A DNA stretch of 64,000 nt. Source: Nitrospira sp. (GTDB taxonomy: Bacteria > Nitrospirota > Nitrospiria > Nitrospirales > Nitrospiraceae). The stretch covers positions 1,127,001-1,191,000 of the forward strand of contig CP126122.1 in assembly GCA_030123565.1 (NCBI GenBank), read 5' to 3'. Below, one piece after another: positions 36,545 to 47,916 of this stretch (within the stretch, counting starts at the first letter, position 1; each line of letters starts with the position of its first letter). The notes below the pieces were generated by a model. It was not told the origin of the DNA and did not search any database. It saw nothing but the letters and a program-made list of their open reading frames with translations. Position numbers and translations under genes: made by a program.

Positions 36545-37213
36545 ATGAAGGTGCTGGTCGTGGATGTGGGGGGCACCCATGTGAAGATCCTCGCGTCCGG
36601 ACAGCAGACGGTTCGAAAGTTCCGCTCCGGGCCGGCGTTGACGCCGAAGCAGATGCTCGCCGGCGTGCTGAAGGCCAGCAAGGGCTGGGCCTATGAGACG
36701 GTCTCGATCGGGTATCCCGGACCGGTGCTCCACGGTGAAGTGTACGCCGAGCCAAAACATTTGGGACCTGGCTGGGTCGGATTCGATTTCAAGACAGCCT
36801 TCGGATGTCCCGTCAGAGTGATCAACGATGCCGCTATGCAGGCCCTGGGTGGTTATGAGGGCGGCAGGATGCTGTTTCTTGGCCTCGGAACGGGGTTGGG
36901 CTCGGCGTTGATTGCAGACAAGGTGATCATGCCGATGGAGCTGGCACATTTGCCATACAAGAAAGGCGGAACCTTCGAGGACTATGTCGGGCGTCGCGGG
37001 CTTGAGCGACTCGGGAAAAAGAAATGGCGGCGCACCGTGGAAGATGTCGTGGTCCGTCTGAAAAGCGCCCTGGTGGCCGACGATGTCCTGCTCGGCGGCG
37101 GCAATGCCAAAAAACTCAAACGACTTCCGGAAGGCGTTCGTCTTGGCGGCAATGCCCACGCATTCCTCGGAGGACAACGCTTGTGGGAAGAGACAGCGAG
37201 GAGTCCACAGTGA
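36545..37213 (+). CDS. ROK-family kinase, polyphosphate-glucokinase-like
   Basis: A 222-residue ROK protein starting [19 protein letters not shown] (phosphate-binding loop). It has [20 protein letters not shown], the catalytic Asp in [19 protein letters not shown] and the adenine/phosphate motif [16 protein letters not shown]. It resembles polyphosphate glucokinases, which make glucose-6-phosphate from glucose with polyP or ATP, and would feed zwf directly. ATG 36479 overlaps the zwf stop in ATGA form and is in frame; the shorter start is chosen because the protein then begins at the conserved strand. Confidence 0.82.
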   Translation: MKVLVVDVGGTHVKILASGQQTVRKFRSGPALTPKQMLAGVLKASKGWAYETVSIGYPGPVLHGEVYAEPKHLGPGWVGFDFKTAFGCPVRVINDAAMQALGGYEGGRMLFLGLGTGLGSALIADKVIMPMELAHLPYKKGGTFEDYVGRRGLERLGKKKWRRTVEDVVVRLKSALVADDVLLGGGNAKKLKRLPEGVRLGGNAHAFLGGQRLWEETARSPQ

Positions 37214-37304
37214 CCGCTTTGTCGAATCGCGCCGTGCGGTGGCTGTCGGCGATTCATGGGTGACAGGAAGGCATCGGCTTTGCCGGAGCAAGGGGAGGAC
37301 GACT

Positions 37305-38285
37305 ATGCAACTGGGGATGATCGGGCTCGGCAGGATGGGAGCCAATATGGTGCGGCGGTTGATGCGCGGAGGTCACCACTGTGTGGTGTTCGACGTGAAT
37401 CCCGAACAGGTGCAGCGGCTGGCCGCTGAAGGGGCCGTCGGAGCCGGTTCCATGGACGAGCTGATCGGTCGATTGAACAAGCCGCGAGCCCTGTGGGTGA
37501 TGGTACCGGCTGGAGAGGCGACCGAGGCCACCGTGGAGTCCCTCGCCAAGCGGCTCGGTCCCGACGACATCATCATCGATGGAGGCAACTCCTATTTCAA
37601 AGATGACGTCCGGCGCGCCAAGGCGCTGGCGGGGAGAGGCATTCAGTATGTGGATGTCGGCACGAGCGGCGGCACCTGGGGGGTGGAGCGAGGCTACTGC
37701 CTGATGATCGGCGGCCTTGAGCCGGTGGTGCAGCATCTGGATCCGATCTGGAGAACCTTGGCGCCGGGACGGGGAACCATCGCCAGGACGAAGGGGCGGG
37801 ATCGCGTGAACGGCACGGCGGAGGAAGGGTACCTGCATTGCGGTCCCACCGGGGCGGGACATTTCGTCAAGATGGTCCACAACGGAATCGAGTACGGCCT
37901 GATGCAGGCCTATGCGGAAGGGTTCGACATCTTTCGCCATGCCGGCTCCACGAACCTTCCCGAGGACTTGCGGTACGAGTTGAATTTGCCGGACATCGCC
38001 GAAGTCTGGCGCCGCGGGAGTGTGGTGGGCTCCTGGCTGCTCGATTTGACCGCGGCCGCGCTGGCGGAGCATCCGGACCTGGCCAATTTCACCGGGTCCG
38101 TTGCGGATTCCGGAGAAGGCCGCTGGACGGTGATGGCGGCAGTCGAAGAGGGGGTGCCGGCGGAGGTCCTGTCCGCCTCCCTCTACACCAGATTCCGGTC
38201 GCGCCAGGACCATACCTTTGCCGAGAAGGTGCTCTCGGCGATGCGCTACCAATTCGGCGGCCATGTCGAACGGCCGACCGGATGA
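37305..38285 (+). CDS. gnd: 6-phosphogluconate dehydrogenase, decarboxylating (short GndB/YqeC type)
   Basis: A 326-residue enzyme of the short type. Motifs: Rossmann [40 protein letters not shown], the signature [20 protein letters not shown] and the catalytic-Lys region [20 protein letters not shown]. It oxidises 6-phosphogluconate to ribulose-5-phosphate; the short class usually prefers NAD, which is family knowledge only. The ATG at 37305 follows GGGGAGGAC; the frame opens much earlier (37083) but that part overlaps the kinase gene. Last gene of the pentose phosphate operon, 192 bases before nuoA. Confidence 0.95.
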   Translation: MQLGMIGLGRMGANMVRRLMRGGHHCVVFDVNPEQVQRLAAEGAVGAGSMDELIGRLNKPRALWVMVPAGEATEATVESLAKRLGPDDIIIDGGNSYFKDDVRRAKALAGRGIQYVDVGTSGGTWGVERGYCLMIGGLEPVVQHLDPIWRTLAPGRGTIARTKGRDRVNGTAEEGYLHCGPTGAGHFVKMVHNGIEYGLMQAYAEGFDIFRHAGSTNLPEDLRYELNLPDIAEVWRRGSVVGSWLLDLTAAALAEHPDLANFTGSVADSGEGRWTVMAAVEEGVPAEVLSASLYTRFRSRQDHTFAEKVLSAMRYQFGGHVERPTG

Positions 38286-38477
38286 TTGTGCGAGCGACAA
38301 AGGTGAAGCCGTGGAAATGCCTAGCTCTGAGTGAACGGCCTGACGCTCAAGGTGATCTGAGCCGTGCGGTAAGAGAGGGGACTATCGCGGCATTCCGGGT
38401 CATTCATGAGGGTCTTGAATGACGTATCTGAGACCTATCCTTCTCTGCAAAGGCCATGGATGCAAAGGAGTTCCTCT

Positions 38478-38843
38478 ATGCTGTGGCCGTTGATCGTGTA
38501 CACCGCGCTGGTGGTCCTTGTGACCGCGACCATGCTCGCTTCATATGTACTGGGACAACGGCATTGGGAATCGGCAACCGGCAAGCCATACGAGTCCGGC
38601 ATTGTCTCAGAAGGCTCAGCGCGTGTGCGTCTGTCGGCGAGATTCTATCTGGTCGCCGTATTCTTCGTGGTATTCGACCTGGAAGCCGTGTTTCTGTTTG
38701 CGTGGGCCGTCGCGGCCCGCGACATTGGTTGGGCAGGGTATTGGGAAGTCGTGATCTTCATCGGTGTACTCATGGCGGCATTGATCTATCTTTGGGGCGT
38801 TGGTGCACTGGATTGGGCCTCGGAACGGCTCAACTCGCGATAA
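38478..38843 (+). CDS. nuoA: NADH-quinone oxidoreductase subunit A
   Basis: A 121-residue membrane subunit with three hydrophobic helices (LWPLIVYTALVVLVTATMLA, ARFYLVAVFFVVFDLEAVFL, YWEVVIFIGVLMAALIYLWG). The conserved KPYESGIVSEGSARVRLSA loop and the FDLEAVFL acidic motif are present. The start at 38478 has GGAG seven bases upstream; an in-frame ATG at 38460 is less likely. It is the first gene of the nuo operon, which then runs without a break to nuoN. Confidence 0.96.
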   Translation: MLWPLIVYTALVVLVTATMLASYVLGQRHWESATGKPYESGIVSEGSARVRLSARFYLVAVFFVVFDLEAVFLFAWAVAARDIGWAGYWEVVIFIGVLMAALIYLWGVGALDWASERLNSR

Positions 38844-38855
38844 CGGAGGAACCGC

Positions 38856-39497
38856 ATGCAATGGTCGTTGACAAAACCCGATATTACGGGGCTGGTGGCT
38901 CACCCGGACAAGGAGCCATTCGAACAGGCCGTTCGCCGCAGCGTCATCCTCTCGCGGCTGGAGGATTTGGTTGCATGGGGTCGCAAGAACTCCCTGTGGC
39001 CGTTCAACTTCGGGCTCTCCTGTTGTTATGTGGAGATGGCCACCAGCATTACGAGCAAGTTCGATGTGTCGCGGTTCGGCGCGGAAGTGATTCGCGGCAC
39101 GCCCCGCGAGGCCGACCTCATGGTGGTAGCGGGCACGGTCTTTATCAAGATGGCGCCCATCGTCCAGCGGTTGTATGAGCAGATGATGGAACCTCGCTGG
39201 GTCATCTCTATGGGCTCCTGCGCCAATTCCGGTGGCATGTACGACATTTACAGCGTGGTGCAGGGCGTGGACAAGTTCCTTCCCGTCGATGTGTATGTGC
39301 CGGGTTGCCCGCCGCGTCCGGACGCCTTTCTGGAAGGCCTGCTCCTGTTGCAGAAAGCTGTGGAAGTGGAACGGCGCCCGTTGAGCTGGACTGTGGGCCA
39401 GCAAGAGACCACACGAGCGCCGCTTCCCTCTATGCGCGACTTGATGCGGCCGACCCGGCAGCAGGCGACCGTGCTTCGGGAGCCGGACGAAGTATGA
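38856..39497 (+). CDS. nuoB: NADH-quinone oxidoreductase subunit B
   Basis: A 213-residue subunit holding cluster N2, the last Fe-S centre before quinone. Ligands are visible as the tandem Cys in [13 protein letters not shown], and the single Cys in [13 protein letters not shown] and [14 protein letters not shown] hydrophilic C-terminal extension of about 35 residues follows. It ends overlapping nuoCD in ATGA form, which suggests coupled translation. CGGAGGAACC precedes the start. Confidence 0.97.
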   Translation: MQWSLTKPDITGLVAHPDKEPFEQAVRRSVILSRLEDLVAWGRKNSLWPFNFGLSCCYVEMATSITSKFDVSRFGAEVIRGTPREADLMVVAGTVFIKMAPIVQRLYEQMMEPRWVISMGSCANSGGMYDIYSVVQGVDKFLPVDVYVPGCPPRPDAFLEGLLLLQKAVEVERRPLSWTVGQQETTRAPLPSMRDLMRPTRQQATVLREPDEV

Positions 39498-41239
39498 TCG
39501 CCGCACCGGCCATCACAGAGGCAATCATTCGGCGATTCGGATCGGCGGTGCTTCCTCAGGAAACCCGCGATCACATCCCCACCTTTTGGGTCGAAAAGGA
39601 TCACGTGCAGGGGCTGCTCCGTTATCTCAAGCAGGAGGTAGACCAGCCCTATAAAATGCTCTACGACCTCACCGCGATCGACGAGCGCGTGCGCGCGCAT
39701 CGTGACGGCCAGCCGCCCAGCGACTTTACGGTGGTCTATCATCTCCTCTCGTTCGATCGTAATGAGTACGTGCGGATCAAGGTGGCCTTGGCAGAAGTCC
39801 GACTGTCGTTGCCGAGCATTGTGAATATCTGGCCCGCAGCTAATTGGTACGAGCGCGAGGCGTGGGACATGTTCGGGATCGTCTTCGAGGGACATCCGCA
39901 CCTCCAGCGCATCCTGATGCCGAAGAGTTGGGTGGGGCATCCGTTGCGCAAGGACCACCCCGCGCGCGCGACGGAGATGGGACCCTATCAGTTGCCTCCG
40001 GACAAGGAACGGGCTGAGCAGGAGGCGCTGCGCTTCCGCCCCGAGGATTGGGGGATGAGCCGCGCGCGCGATGACGCCGATTTCGTGTTTCTCAATGTGG
40101 GCCCGCAGCATCCTGGTACGCACGGCGTGTTGCGCATCGCCCTGCAGCTCGACGGCGAAGAGATCGTAGACGCGGTGCCGGACATCGGGTTCCACCATCG
40201 AGGCGCCGAAAAGATGGGGGAGCGCCAGTCCTGGCACACCTATATCCCCTACACGGACCGCATCGACTATCTCGGCGGCGTCATGAACAACCTGGCCTAT
40301 TTGACGGCAGTGGAGAAGCTGGCCGGTATCGAGGTCCCATCCCGAGCCCAGGTCATTCGCGTGATGTTGTCAGAATTGTTTCGGATCAACAGCCATCTGG
40401 TCTGGTACGGAACCCTGGCGCAGGATTTGGGGCAGATGTCTCCGGTGTTTTATACGTTCAACGATCGCGAGCGGACGTTTGCGATCATCGAGGCCATCTG
40501 CGGCGCCCGCATGCATCCGGCCTGGTTTCGCATCGGCGGCGTGGCCGCAGACTTGCCCAAAGGCTGGGAGCGGATGTTCCGGGATTTCATCGCGTACCTT
40601 CCGCCCCGATTGCTGGAGTACGACCGGGCGGTGATGCAGAATCGCATTTTCAAAGGGCGGACGAAAGAGATCGGCCGATATACCGTCGACGAGGCTATTG
40701 AGTGGGGCGTGACCGGGCCGAATCTTCGCGCCTGCGGTTTCGAATGGGATTTTCGCAAGCGGCAACCCTACTCCGGCTACGAACAATTCGAGTTCGAGAT
40801 TCCCACCGCACAGACCGGCGATTGCTACGGCCGCGCGTCCGTCCGGGTGGAGGAGATGCGACAGAGTCTGCGCATCATCGAGCAGTGCGTCGAGAACATG
40901 CCTGAAGGACCGTACAAGTCGGATCATCCCCTGGCCACGCCGCCGGTGAAAGCCCGCACGATGCAGGACATCGAAACTCTGATCACCCATTTCTTGAGCG
41001 TGAGTTGGGGTCCCGTGATTCCACCCGGGGAAACACTGGGCGCCATTGAAGGGACCAAAGGCAACAACGGCTACTATCTGGTGAGCGACGGCAGCACGGT
41101 GTCTTACCGGACACGCATTCGTACCCCGTCGTTCCCCCATATGCAAATGCTGCCGCTGATCTGTCGGGATTTGATGGTGCCGGATCTGATCGCCATCTTG
41201 GGGGCGATGGATTTTGTGCTCGCGGACATTGATCGGTAA
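39494..41239 (+). CDS. nuoCD: NADH-quinone oxidoreductase fused subunit C/D
   Basis: A 581-residue fusion. NuoC (about 1-180) contains [20 protein letters not shown] and GHPLRKDHP. NuoD (about 195-581) contains [20 protein letters not shown] with the quinone-site His, [20 protein letters not shown] and the C-terminal [20 protein letters not shown]. Fusion of C and D is found in several bacterial groups. The start at 39494 overlaps the nuoB stop; the open frame extends upstream to 39305 only inside nuoB. Confidence 0.97.
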   Translation: MIAAPAITEAIIRRFGSAVLPQETRDHIPTFWVEKDHVQGLLRYLKQEVDQPYKMLYDLTAIDERVRAHRDGQPPSDFTVVYHLLSFDRNEYVRIKVALAEVRLSLPSIVNIWPAANWYEREAWDMFGIVFEGHPHLQRILMPKSWVGHPLRKDHPARATEMGPYQLPPDKERAEQEALRFRPEDWGMSRARDDADFVFLNVGPQHPGTHGVLRIALQLDGEEIVDAVPDIGFHHRGAEKMGERQSWHTYIPYTDRIDYLGGVMNNLAYLTAVEKLAGIEVPSRAQVIRVMLSELFRINSHLVWYGTLAQDLGQMSPVFYTFNDRERTFAIIEAICGARMHPAWFRIGGVAADLPKGWERMFRDFIAYLPPRLLEYDRAVMQNRIFKGRTKEIGRYTVDEAIEWGVTGPNLRACGFEWDFRKRQPYSGYEQFEFEIPTAQTGDCYGRASVRVEEMRQSLRIIEQCVENMPEGPYKSDHPLATPPVKARTMQDIETLITHFLSVSWGPVIPPGETLGAIEGTKGNNGYYLVSDGSTVSYRTRIRTPSFPHMQMLPLICRDLMVPDLIAILGAMDFVLADIDR

Positions 41240-41250
41240 GGAGGTTGCGC

Positions 41251-41715
41251 ATGTTGAGCACCAACGAGATCCGCGAAATCGAGGCTGAAGCCGCGCATTA
41301 TCCGACACGTCAAGCCATCTGTATCGATGCGATGAGAATCGTGCAGCGGCACCGAGGCTGGATCTCCGACGAAAGCCTTCACGATATCGCCGCACATCTC
41401 GGCATGTCGGTCACAGACCTGGATAGTGTGGCGACCTTCTACAACCTCATTTTTCGCAAGCCCGTCGGCCGCCATGTGATCATGGTCTGCGATAGCGTGA
41501 GCTGTTGGATCATGGGCTACGATCGCGTGCGCGAGCATCTCTGTAAGCAACTCGGAATCAGGTTGGGTGAAACAACCCCGGACAACCGTTTCACGCTGCT
41601 GCCGATCGTCTGTCTGGGCTGTTGCGATCGTGCTCCTGCCATGATGGTGGACAACGATCTGCACAACGACCTGGATCCGCAGAAGATCGACCGCGCATTG
41701 GAGACCTATAGATGA
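41251..41715 (+). CDS. nuoE: NADH-quinone oxidoreductase subunit E
   Basis: A 154-residue thioredoxin-fold subunit with the N1a [2Fe-2S] cluster: MVCDSVSCWIMG supplies two Cys and LLPIVCLGCCDRAP the other two. AAGGAGG lies six bases before the ATG at 41251. It ends overlapping nuoF (ATGA). Together with NuoF and NuoG it forms the NADH-oxidising arm. Confidence 0.96.
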   Translation: MLSTNEIREIEAEAAHYPTRQAICIDAMRIVQRHRGWISDESLHDIAAHLGMSVTDLDSVATFYNLIFRKPVGRHVIMVCDSVSCWIMGYDRVREHLCKQLGIRLGETTPDNRFTLLPIVCLGCCDRAPAMMVDNDLHNDLDPQKIDRALETYR

Positions 41716-43001
41716 CGCTCCTCACAGACAAGCCGCTGACCAAGAACATGCGACAGGATGGGTCGGTTGTGGACATCAGGTCCTATGAGCAGGCCGGCGG
41801 CTACCAGGCGGTTCGCAAGGTCTTGCTCGGTGGGATGACGCCGAAAGCCGTCACGGACGCGGTGAAAGACGCCAACCTCCGCGGTCGAGGAGGCGCCGGT
41901 TTCCCGACGGCGAAGAAATGGTCGTTCGTCCCACTGGGAAAAGACGCGCCGAACCCGACGTATCTGATCTGCAATGCCGATGAGATGGAACCTGGCACCT
42001 TTAAGGATCGCCTGTTGATGGAGCGGGACCCGCATCAACTGATCGAAGGCATGATCGTCTCGGGATTCGCCATCGAGGCGGATGTCGCCTACATCTTTCT
42101 GCGCGGCGAGTATGTGCAGGCGGCTGAGCGGCTCTCTCGCGCCATCGCGGAAGCGTACGACGCGCACTATCTCGGCAAGAATATTCTGAGTTCCGATTAC
42201 AGTCTTGAGTTGTACCTGCACCTGAGCGGCGGACGGTATATGTGCGGTGAGGAAACCGGGTTGCTCAATGCGCTGGAAGGCAAGCGCGCCAATCCGAGAT
42301 CGAAGCCGCCCTTTCCCCCGGTGGTCGGTCTCTTCGGCAAGCCCACAGTGGTCAACAATGTCGAGACATTGTGCTGCGTGCCCCACATCATCACCCACGG
42401 CGGGGAGTGGTTCCGTACCTTGGGGCGCACCCAAGATGCCGGTACCAAACTGTTCGGGGTGAGCGGAAAAGTGAAACGCCCAGGACTCTGGGAGCTGCCC
42501 ATGGGGACGACGATTCGCGAAATCCTTGAAGAGCATGCCGGCGGTATGCGCGATGGCCTGACATTTCGGGCGCTGCTTCCGGGCGGCGCGTCGACCGATT
42601 TTGTCACGGAAGAGCATCTGGATACCTCCATGGACTTCACCGCCATGACGAAGATCGGCAGCCGCATGGGCACAGGCACCATGATCGTGCTGGATGACCA
42701 GACCTGTCCGGTGGGTATGACCTGGAATCTGATGCATTTTTTCGCGCAGGAATCCTGCGGCTGGTGCACGCCCTGCTGGAGCGGGCTGGGATGGGTGGAA
42801 CGAATTCTACAGTCCATGGAAGAGGGACGGGGGCAGCCGGGCGATCTCGACAAGCTGGCGTCTCAAGCCAAGATGTGGGGTCCCGGCGCCACCTTTTGCG
42901 CACTGGCGCCCGGCGCCGCAGAGCCGCTGCAAAGCGCCTTGAAATACTTCCGCGAAGACTTCGAACGGCACATTCGCGAAAAACGCTGTCCATGGAGGTA
43001 G
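41712..43001 (+). CDS. nuoF: NADH-quinone oxidoreductase subunit F, NADH/FMN-binding
   Basis: A 429-residue subunit with the NADH/FMN glycine loop LRGRGGAGFPTAKKWSF, NADEMEPGTFKDR, the FMN contact YMCGEETGLLNALEG and cluster N3 in ESCGWCTPCWSG plus the later Cys of GATFCALAP. The gene overlaps nuoE by four bases and contains the nuoG ribosome site in its last codons. Its presence shows this complex I can use NADH itself rather than only ferredoxin. Confidence 0.97.
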   Translation: MTLLTDKPLTKNMRQDGSVVDIRSYEQAGGYQAVRKVLLGGMTPKAVTDAVKDANLRGRGGAGFPTAKKWSFVPLGKDAPNPTYLICNADEMEPGTFKDRLLMERDPHQLIEGMIVSGFAIEADVAYIFLRGEYVQAAERLSRAIAEAYDAHYLGKNILSSDYSLELYLHLSGGRYMCGEETGLLNALEGKRANPRSKPPFPPVVGLFGKPTVVNNVETLCCVPHIITHGGEWFRTLGRTQDAGTKLFGVSGKVKRPGLWELPMGTTIREILEEHAGGMRDGLTFRALLPGGASTDFVTEEHLDTSMDFTAMTKIGSRMGTGTMIVLDDQTCPVGMTWNLMHFFAQESCGWCTPCWSGLGWVERILQSMEEGRGQPGDLDKLASQAKMWGPGATFCALAPGAAEPLQSALKYFREDFERHIREKRCPWR

Positions 43002-43003
43002 CT

Positions 43004-45622
43004 GTGGCGACCGTGCATGTTGACGGAACATCGTATCAGATGAATGCAGAAGAGAATTTACTTCACGGCTGTCTCTCCGCTGGGCTGAATCTGCCCTATT
43101 TCTGCTGGCATCCCGCGCTCGGGTCTGTCGGCGCCTGCCGCCAGTGCGCCGTCAAGCAGTTCAAGGACGAGCAGGATCAGCAGGGAAAGATCGTCATGGC
43201 CTGCATGACCCCGGCTGCCGAGGGCGCGCGCATCGCGATTCAGGATCCCGAGGCGGTCGCCTTTCGCGCCGCCATCGTCGAGGGGCTGATGCTGAATCAT
43301 CCTCACGACTGTCCGGTGTGCGATGAAGGCGGCGAGTGCCATCTCCAAGACATGACGGTGATGACAGGTCACAATTACCGCCGTTATGAGTTCGACAAAC
43401 GCACGTTTCATAACCAGAATCTCGGCCCGCTGGTGAATCATGAGATGAACCGCTGCATCCAGTGTTACCGCTGCGTCCGCTATTATCGAGAGTATGCAGG
43501 CGGGCGCGATTTGAATGCGTTTGCGTCGCGCAATACCGTCTTCTTCGGCCGTCAGGCAGACGGGGTGTTGGAAAATGAGTTCAGCGGTAACCTCGTCGAG
43601 ATCTGCCCGACCGGCGTGTTCACGGACAAAACCCTGAAGCGCCACTACACGCGCAAATGGGACCAGCAGTTTGCTCCCTCGATCTGCGTGCATTGCGGAC
43701 TTGGGTGCAATACCGATGTCGGTGAGCACTCCGGCACGGTGCGGCGCATCGTCAACCGCTACAATCACGAGGTCAACGGCTATTTCCTCTGCGACCGCGG
43801 CCGGTTCGGTTATGAATTCGTCAATAGCGACCATCGCATCCGCGAACCGTTGCTCAAGGGCGAGGCGGTGAGTGCGGACACGGCCAACCGGCAGCTGCAT
43901 GACACCGTGGCCTCCGGCAAAGCCGTCGGCATCGGTTCGCCGAGGGCATCACTGGAATCCAACTTTGCCTTACGCACATTGGTGGGCCCAGACCGGTTCT
44001 ATTCCGGCATGGCGGACAGCGAAGCGAAGCTGACGGCGCTGGCGATCGATATTCTTCGGCGCGGCCCTCTGCGGACGCCTACACTCCGCGAGATGGAAGA
44101 GTGCGACGCGGTGTTTGTTTTGGGCGAGGACGTGACCAACGTCGCGCCCCGCATAGCGCTTGCTCTGCGTCAGTCGGTGCGCCGGCAGCCCATCGAGATG
44201 GCGAAGGAGTTGAAGATTCCATTGTGGATGGACCATGGCATACGCGACGCCATTCAGGATCGGAGGGGCCCGTTGTATATCGCGACGCCCTATGCCACGC
44301 GGGTGGACGAGATCGCCACAGCCACGTTCCATGCGGCCCCCGACGATCTCGCGCGCCTGGGTTTCGCGGTGGCGAACGCGCTTGACCCGCAGGCAGTCTC
44401 GCGAGGGGATTTCCCGCTGGCGGGCGAGATCGCCCGCGCACTCAAGAACGCCAAGAAACCATTGGTGATTGCCGGCCCGAGTTGCAACAGCGAGGCCGTT
44501 ATTCAGGCGGCCGCCAACGTGGCGATGTCTGTCGGGGCCATGCTCAGCTTTACGGCGCCCGAGTGTAATACCGTAGGCGCCATGCTGATGGGCGCGAATC
44601 CATTGACCGCTGCGTTTCAAGCGATCAAGGACGGCGATGCCGACACGGTCATCATTCTGGAGAATGATCTGTATCGACGGGCGCCTCGTGCCGACGTCGA
44701 TGCGCTCCTCCATGCGGCGGCGCACGTGATCCTGCTCGATCACCTCGCCAATGGGATATCCGCCAAAGCCGAACTTGTGTTGCCGTCCGGGACCTTCGCG
44801 GAATCCGACGGCACGTTCATCGGCAGCGAGGGACGCGCGCAGCGGTTTTTCCAAGCCTTTGTGCCGTCCGGCGCCATTCAAGAAAGTTGGCGCTGGCTGG
44901 GAAGAGATTCTTGGAAAAGTCTCGATGAGGTGCTGGCCGCGATGGCGACGGCCTTGCCGCAACTGGCGCCCGCTCGCGATGCTGCGCCGTCGGCTCGATT
45001 CCGGATCGCCGGGGCGAAAGTTCCGCGTTCACCGCATCGAGCGAGCGGCCGCACGGCGGTGTTGGCCAATCTCAACGTCTCGGAGCCCAAACCGCCGGAC
45101 GATCCTGACTCGCCGCTGTCGTTTTCCATGGAAGGCGCGCCCACGCACCCGCCGGGAGCACTTATTCCATTCGTCTGGTCGCCCGGCTGGAATTCCATTC
45201 AGGCGACCAACAGCTATCAAAAGGAGATCGGCGGCCCTCTGAGCGGGGGCGACCCAGGAGTGCGGATGGTCGAGCCCGCGCCGTTTCACGGTCGATCCTA
45301 TTTCAGTGAGATTCCCGCTGCCTTTGCGCCGCGGGAGGGAGAGTGGCTGCTGGTGCCGATGTATCACATCTTCGGCTCGGATGAACTGAGTCTTTCGGCG
45401 CCGGGTATTGCCGAACTCGCCACGACCGCTCATGTGGCCGTGGATGCAGTTGATCTTACGGAGGGGGAAGAGGTCGAAGTGCGCTGCGCCGGCGGCACGT
45501 TCAGACTGCCCGTCCGCATCCGGCCCGACCTGCCGCGCGGTGTTGCCGGTCTGTCTGCGGGACTGGCTCCTATCGCCGGATTGGGTTTGCCGGCATGGGG
45601 GAAGATCGTGAAGATCACATGA
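43004..45622 (+). CDS. nuoG: NADH-quinone oxidoreductase subunit G
   Basis: About 872 residues. The N-terminal [2Fe-2S] ligands are in [20 protein letters not shown] and VMACMTP; the His-ligated cluster follows in [18 protein letters not shown]. Then come [14 protein letters not shown] and [17 protein letters not shown]. The rest is a molybdopterin-oxidoreductase-like domain without the cofactor. GTG 43004 is chosen because GGAGGT lies six bases upstream; ATG 42992 is in frame and equally open. The gene overlaps nuoH by four bases. Confidence 0.95.
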   Translation: MATVHVDGTSYQMNAEENLLHGCLSAGLNLPYFCWHPALGSVGACRQCAVKQFKDEQDQQGKIVMACMTPAAEGARIAIQDPEAVAFRAAIVEGLMLNHPHDCPVCDEGGECHLQDMTVMTGHNYRRYEFDKRTFHNQNLGPLVNHEMNRCIQCYRCVRYYREYAGGRDLNAFASRNTVFFGRQADGVLENEFSGNLVEICPTGVFTDKTLKRHYTRKWDQQFAPSICVHCGLGCNTDVGEHSGTVRRIVNRYNHEVNGYFLCDRGRFGYEFVNSDHRIREPLLKGEAVSADTANRQLHDTVASGKAVGIGSPRASLESNFALRTLVGPDRFYSGMADSEAKLTALAIDILRRGPLRTPTLREMEECDAVFVLGEDVTNVAPRIALALRQSVRRQPIEMAKELKIPLWMDHGIRDAIQDRRGPLYIATPYATRVDEIATATFHAAPDDLARLGFAVANALDPQAVSRGDFPLAGEIARALKNAKKPLVIAGPSCNSEAVIQAAANVAMSVGAMLSFTAPECNTVGAMLMGANPLTAAFQAIKDGDADTVIILENDLYRRAPRADVDALLHAAAHVILLDHLANGISAKAELVLPSGTFAESDGTFIGSEGRAQRFFQAFVPSGAIQESWRWLGRDSWKSLDEVLAAMATALPQLAPARDAAPSARFRIAGAKVPRSPHRASGRTAVLANLNVSEPKPPDDPDSPLSFSMEGAPTHPPGALIPFVWSPGWNSIQATNSYQKEIGGPLSGGDPGVRMVEPAPFHGRSYFSEIPAAFAPREGEWLLVPMYHIFGSDELSLSAPGIAELATTAHVAVDAVDLTEGEEVEVRCAGGTFRLPVRIRPDLPRGVAGLSAGLAPIAGLGLPAWGKIVKIT

Positions 45623-46569
45623 CCAGCCCGTACCCAATGCTTTCGGTCCTCGGCATTCTCTTCGCTGCGCTCACCATCGCGGCCTGGCTCATCTGGCTCG
45701 AGCGGCGGCTACTCGCCTTGTGGCAAGACCGGTACGGTCCGAATCGCGTCGGACCATTCGGGCTGCTCCAGGTGGTGGCTGACGGCGTGAAGATCTTCAT
45801 GAAGGAAGACTGGGTGCCTCCGTTCGCGGATAAACCGGTTTTTATTCTGGCTCCGGCCATCATCATGCTGACCGCGTTGATGGCGTTTGCGGTGCTTCCC
45901 GTCGCTCCGGGAATCATCATCAGCGATCTTAATATCGGGTTGCTGTTTGTTCTCGCCCTGTCGTCGCTCGGCGTGTATAGCGTGGTGCTGGCCGGCTGGT
46001 CCTCCAACAACAAGTATGCGCTCCTCGGCGGCATGCGGGCGGCGGCCCAAATGATCAGCTACGAAGTGTTCATGGGCCTTTCCCTGATGGGGGTGGTGCT
46101 CCTGGCCGGGTCGTTCAGCCTCCCGGCCATCGTGGAAGCGCAGCGGGAACTCTGGTTCGTCGTTCCACAATTCCTCGGCTTCGTCTTGTTTCTGATCGCT
46201 GGCCTGGCCGAAACGCGCCGCACTCCGTTCGACCTGCCTGAAGCGGAGAGCGAGCTGGTCGCCGGGTATCACTCTGAATATTCCGGGATGAAGTTCGGCA
46301 TGTTCTTTGTCGGCGAGTATCTCGGCGTGACGCTGATCTCCGCGCTGATCACGGTGTTGTTTTTCGGAGGCTGGCTCGGTCCGGTACTTCCGCCGATCGT
46401 CTGGTTTCTGCTCAAAACGTTTTTCTTCATTGCGTTCTTTATTTTGCTGCGGGCTTCCCTGCCGCGCCCACGATTCGACCAGCTCATGTCGTGGGGCTGG
46501 AAGGTCATGTTGCCCTTGGCGCTGGCCAACCTGGTTGTGACCGGCGCACTGGTGCTCGCCTGGAGTTAA
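45619..46569 (+). CDS. nuoH: NADH-quinone oxidoreductase subunit H
   Basis: A 316-residue membrane subunit with about eight helices, forming the quinone channel with NuoB and NuoD. Conserved loops: [40 protein letters not shown] and the acidic [20 protein letters not shown] followed by [14 protein letters not shown]. The ATG overlaps the nuoG stop. Length and motif order are normal. Confidence 0.97.
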   Translation: MTSPYPMLSVLGILFAALTIAAWLIWLERRLLALWQDRYGPNRVGPFGLLQVVADGVKIFMKEDWVPPFADKPVFILAPAIIMLTALMAFAVLPVAPGIIISDLNIGLLFVLALSSLGVYSVVLAGWSSNNKYALLGGMRAAAQMISYEVFMGLSLMGVVLLAGSFSLPAIVEAQRELWFVVPQFLGFVLFLIAGLAETRRTPFDLPEAESELVAGYHSEYSGMKFGMFFVGEYLGVTLISALITVLFFGGWLGPVLPPIVWFLLKTFFFIAFFILLRASLPRPRFDQLMSWGWKVMLPLALANLVVTGALVLAWS

Positions 46570-46572
46570 CCC

Positions 46573-47088
46573 ATGCTCAGCATACTGAAATCGATGTGGT
46601 ACGTGTTCCTGCACAGCTTTCAGAAGAGGGTGACGGTGCAGTATCCGGAGGAAAAGCCCTACCTGGCCCCGCGTTATAGAGGAAGAATCATCCTCTCGCG
46701 CGATCCGGATGGGGGCGAGCGCTGTGTTGCCTGCAATCTGTGCGCGGTCGCCTGCCCGGTGAGCTGTATCGCTCTTCAGGCCACGGAAGATGAGCACGGC
46801 CGCCGATTTCCGGAATTCTTTCGCATCAATTTCTCGCGGTGTATTTTCTGCGGGTATTGCGAGGAGGCCTGTCCCACCTATGCGATTCAACTGACGCCTG
46901 ACTTCGAGATGGGCGAGTTCCACCGTCAGAATCTGGTCTATGAAAAGGAAGATCTGCTTATCAATGGACCAGGCAAATATCCCGACTATAACTTCTGGCG
47001 TGTCGCCGGGGCGCAGATCGGCGGCAAAGACAAGGGACAGGCCGCGCACGAGGCCGCGCCGGTGGATGTTCACAGTTTGCTGCCGTGA
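46573..47088 (+). CDS. nuoI: NADH-quinone oxidoreductase subunit I
   Basis: A 171-residue ferredoxin-like subunit carrying clusters N6a and N6b: [20 protein letters not shown] and [20 protein letters not shown]. An amphipathic N-terminal helix ([20 protein letters not shown]) lies on the membrane. It starts three bases after nuoH and ends seven bases before nuoJ. Confidence 0.97.
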   Translation: MLSILKSMWYVFLHSFQKRVTVQYPEEKPYLAPRYRGRIILSRDPDGGERCVACNLCAVACPVSCIALQATEDEHGRRFPEFFRINFSRCIFCGYCEEACPTYAIQLTPDFEMGEFHRQNLVYEKEDLLINGPGKYPDYNFWRVAGAQIGGKDKGQAAHEAAPVDVHSLLP

Positions 47089-47095
47089 GGTGTTT

Positions 47096-47689
47096 ATGGA
47101 AGTGGTCTTCTATATTGCGGGAACTGTGGCCATCGTCGCCACGGTTCTCATGTTGATGGGTCTGAATGTGGTCCATGCGTTGCTGTATTTGATCGTGTCG
47201 TTGCTGGCGGTCGCGGTGGTGTTTTACGTGATCGGGGCGCCGTTCGTGGCCGCGCTCGAGGTCGTTGTTTATGCGGGAGCCATAATGGTGTTGTTCGTGT
47301 TCGTGGTGATGATGCTCAATCTTGGCGCGCAGGCTATGTCGCTGGAGAAATCCTGGCTGACGCCGGGGATCTGGATCGGTCCCACGGTTTTGGCCGGCCT
47401 GCTGCTGTGCGAGGTTGTCTATGTGATTGTACGCGGCGGCGACGCTCATCTGGGAACGGGAACGGTAGACCCTAAACAGGTCGGCATGGTGTTGTTCGGA
47501 CCTTATGTGATCGGCGTGGAGCTTGCTTCCATGCTGTTGCTCGCGGGCCTCGTGGGTGCCTACCACCTGGGATTCCGCGCCACGCACAAAGCGGAGATTC
47601 GAAATGCTCGAGATACCCATCAGAGATGGGCTGCTCCTCGCAGGGGTTCTGTTCTCCCTGGGACTGATCGGCCTGCTCGTACGCCGTAA
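47096..47689 (+). CDS. nuoJ: NADH-quinone oxidoreductase subunit J
   Basis: A 197-residue membrane subunit with five helices (for example [20 protein letters not shown], containing the pi-bulge region, and [20 protein letters not shown]). GAGGTGTTT precedes ATG 47096. The open frame runs 86 bases into nuoK, giving an unusual Arg/Pro-rich tail ([20 protein letters not shown]) after the last helix. That tail is probably a by-product of the overlap. Confidence 0.94.
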   Translation: MEVVFYIAGTVAIVATVLMLMGLNVVHALLYLIVSLLAVAVVFYVIGAPFVAALEVVVYAGAIMVLFVFVVMMLNLGAQAMSLEKSWLTPGIWIGPTVLAGLLLCEVVYVIVRGGDAHLGTGTVDPKQVGMVLFGPYVIGVELASMLLLAGLVGAYHLGFRATHKAEIRNARDTHQRWAAPRRGSVLPGTDRPARTP

Positions 47690-47912
47690 CCTGATTTTTG
47701 TGCTCATGTCACTTGAGGTGATGCTCAACGCGGCAGGCCTGGCCTTCGTGGTCGCCGGGTCGCGATGGCAGCAGGCCGACGGGCAGATCGCCTTTCTCTT
47801 CATTCTCACCATGGCTGCAGCGGAAGTCTCGGTTGGACTCGCCTTGGTGCTGCAACTGTATCACCACTTCAAGTCTCTGGATGCGGATCTACTGAGCGAG
47901 ATGAGGGGGTAG
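47604..47912 (+). CDS. nuoK: NADH-quinone oxidoreductase subunit K
   Basis: A 102-residue subunit with three helices. Its conserved Glu residues are in the second and third helices ([19 protein letters not shown] and [18 protein letters not shown]). The ATG at 47604 has GGAG eight bases upstream and lies inside the 3' end of nuoJ, in another frame. It is followed after four bases by nuoL. Confidence 0.96.
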   Translation: MLEIPIRDGLLLAGVLFSLGLIGLLVRRNLIFVLMSLEVMLNAAGLAFVVAGSRWQQADGQIAFLFILTMAAAEVSVGLALVLQLYHHFKSLDADLLSEMRG

Positions 47913-47916
47913 CGGG

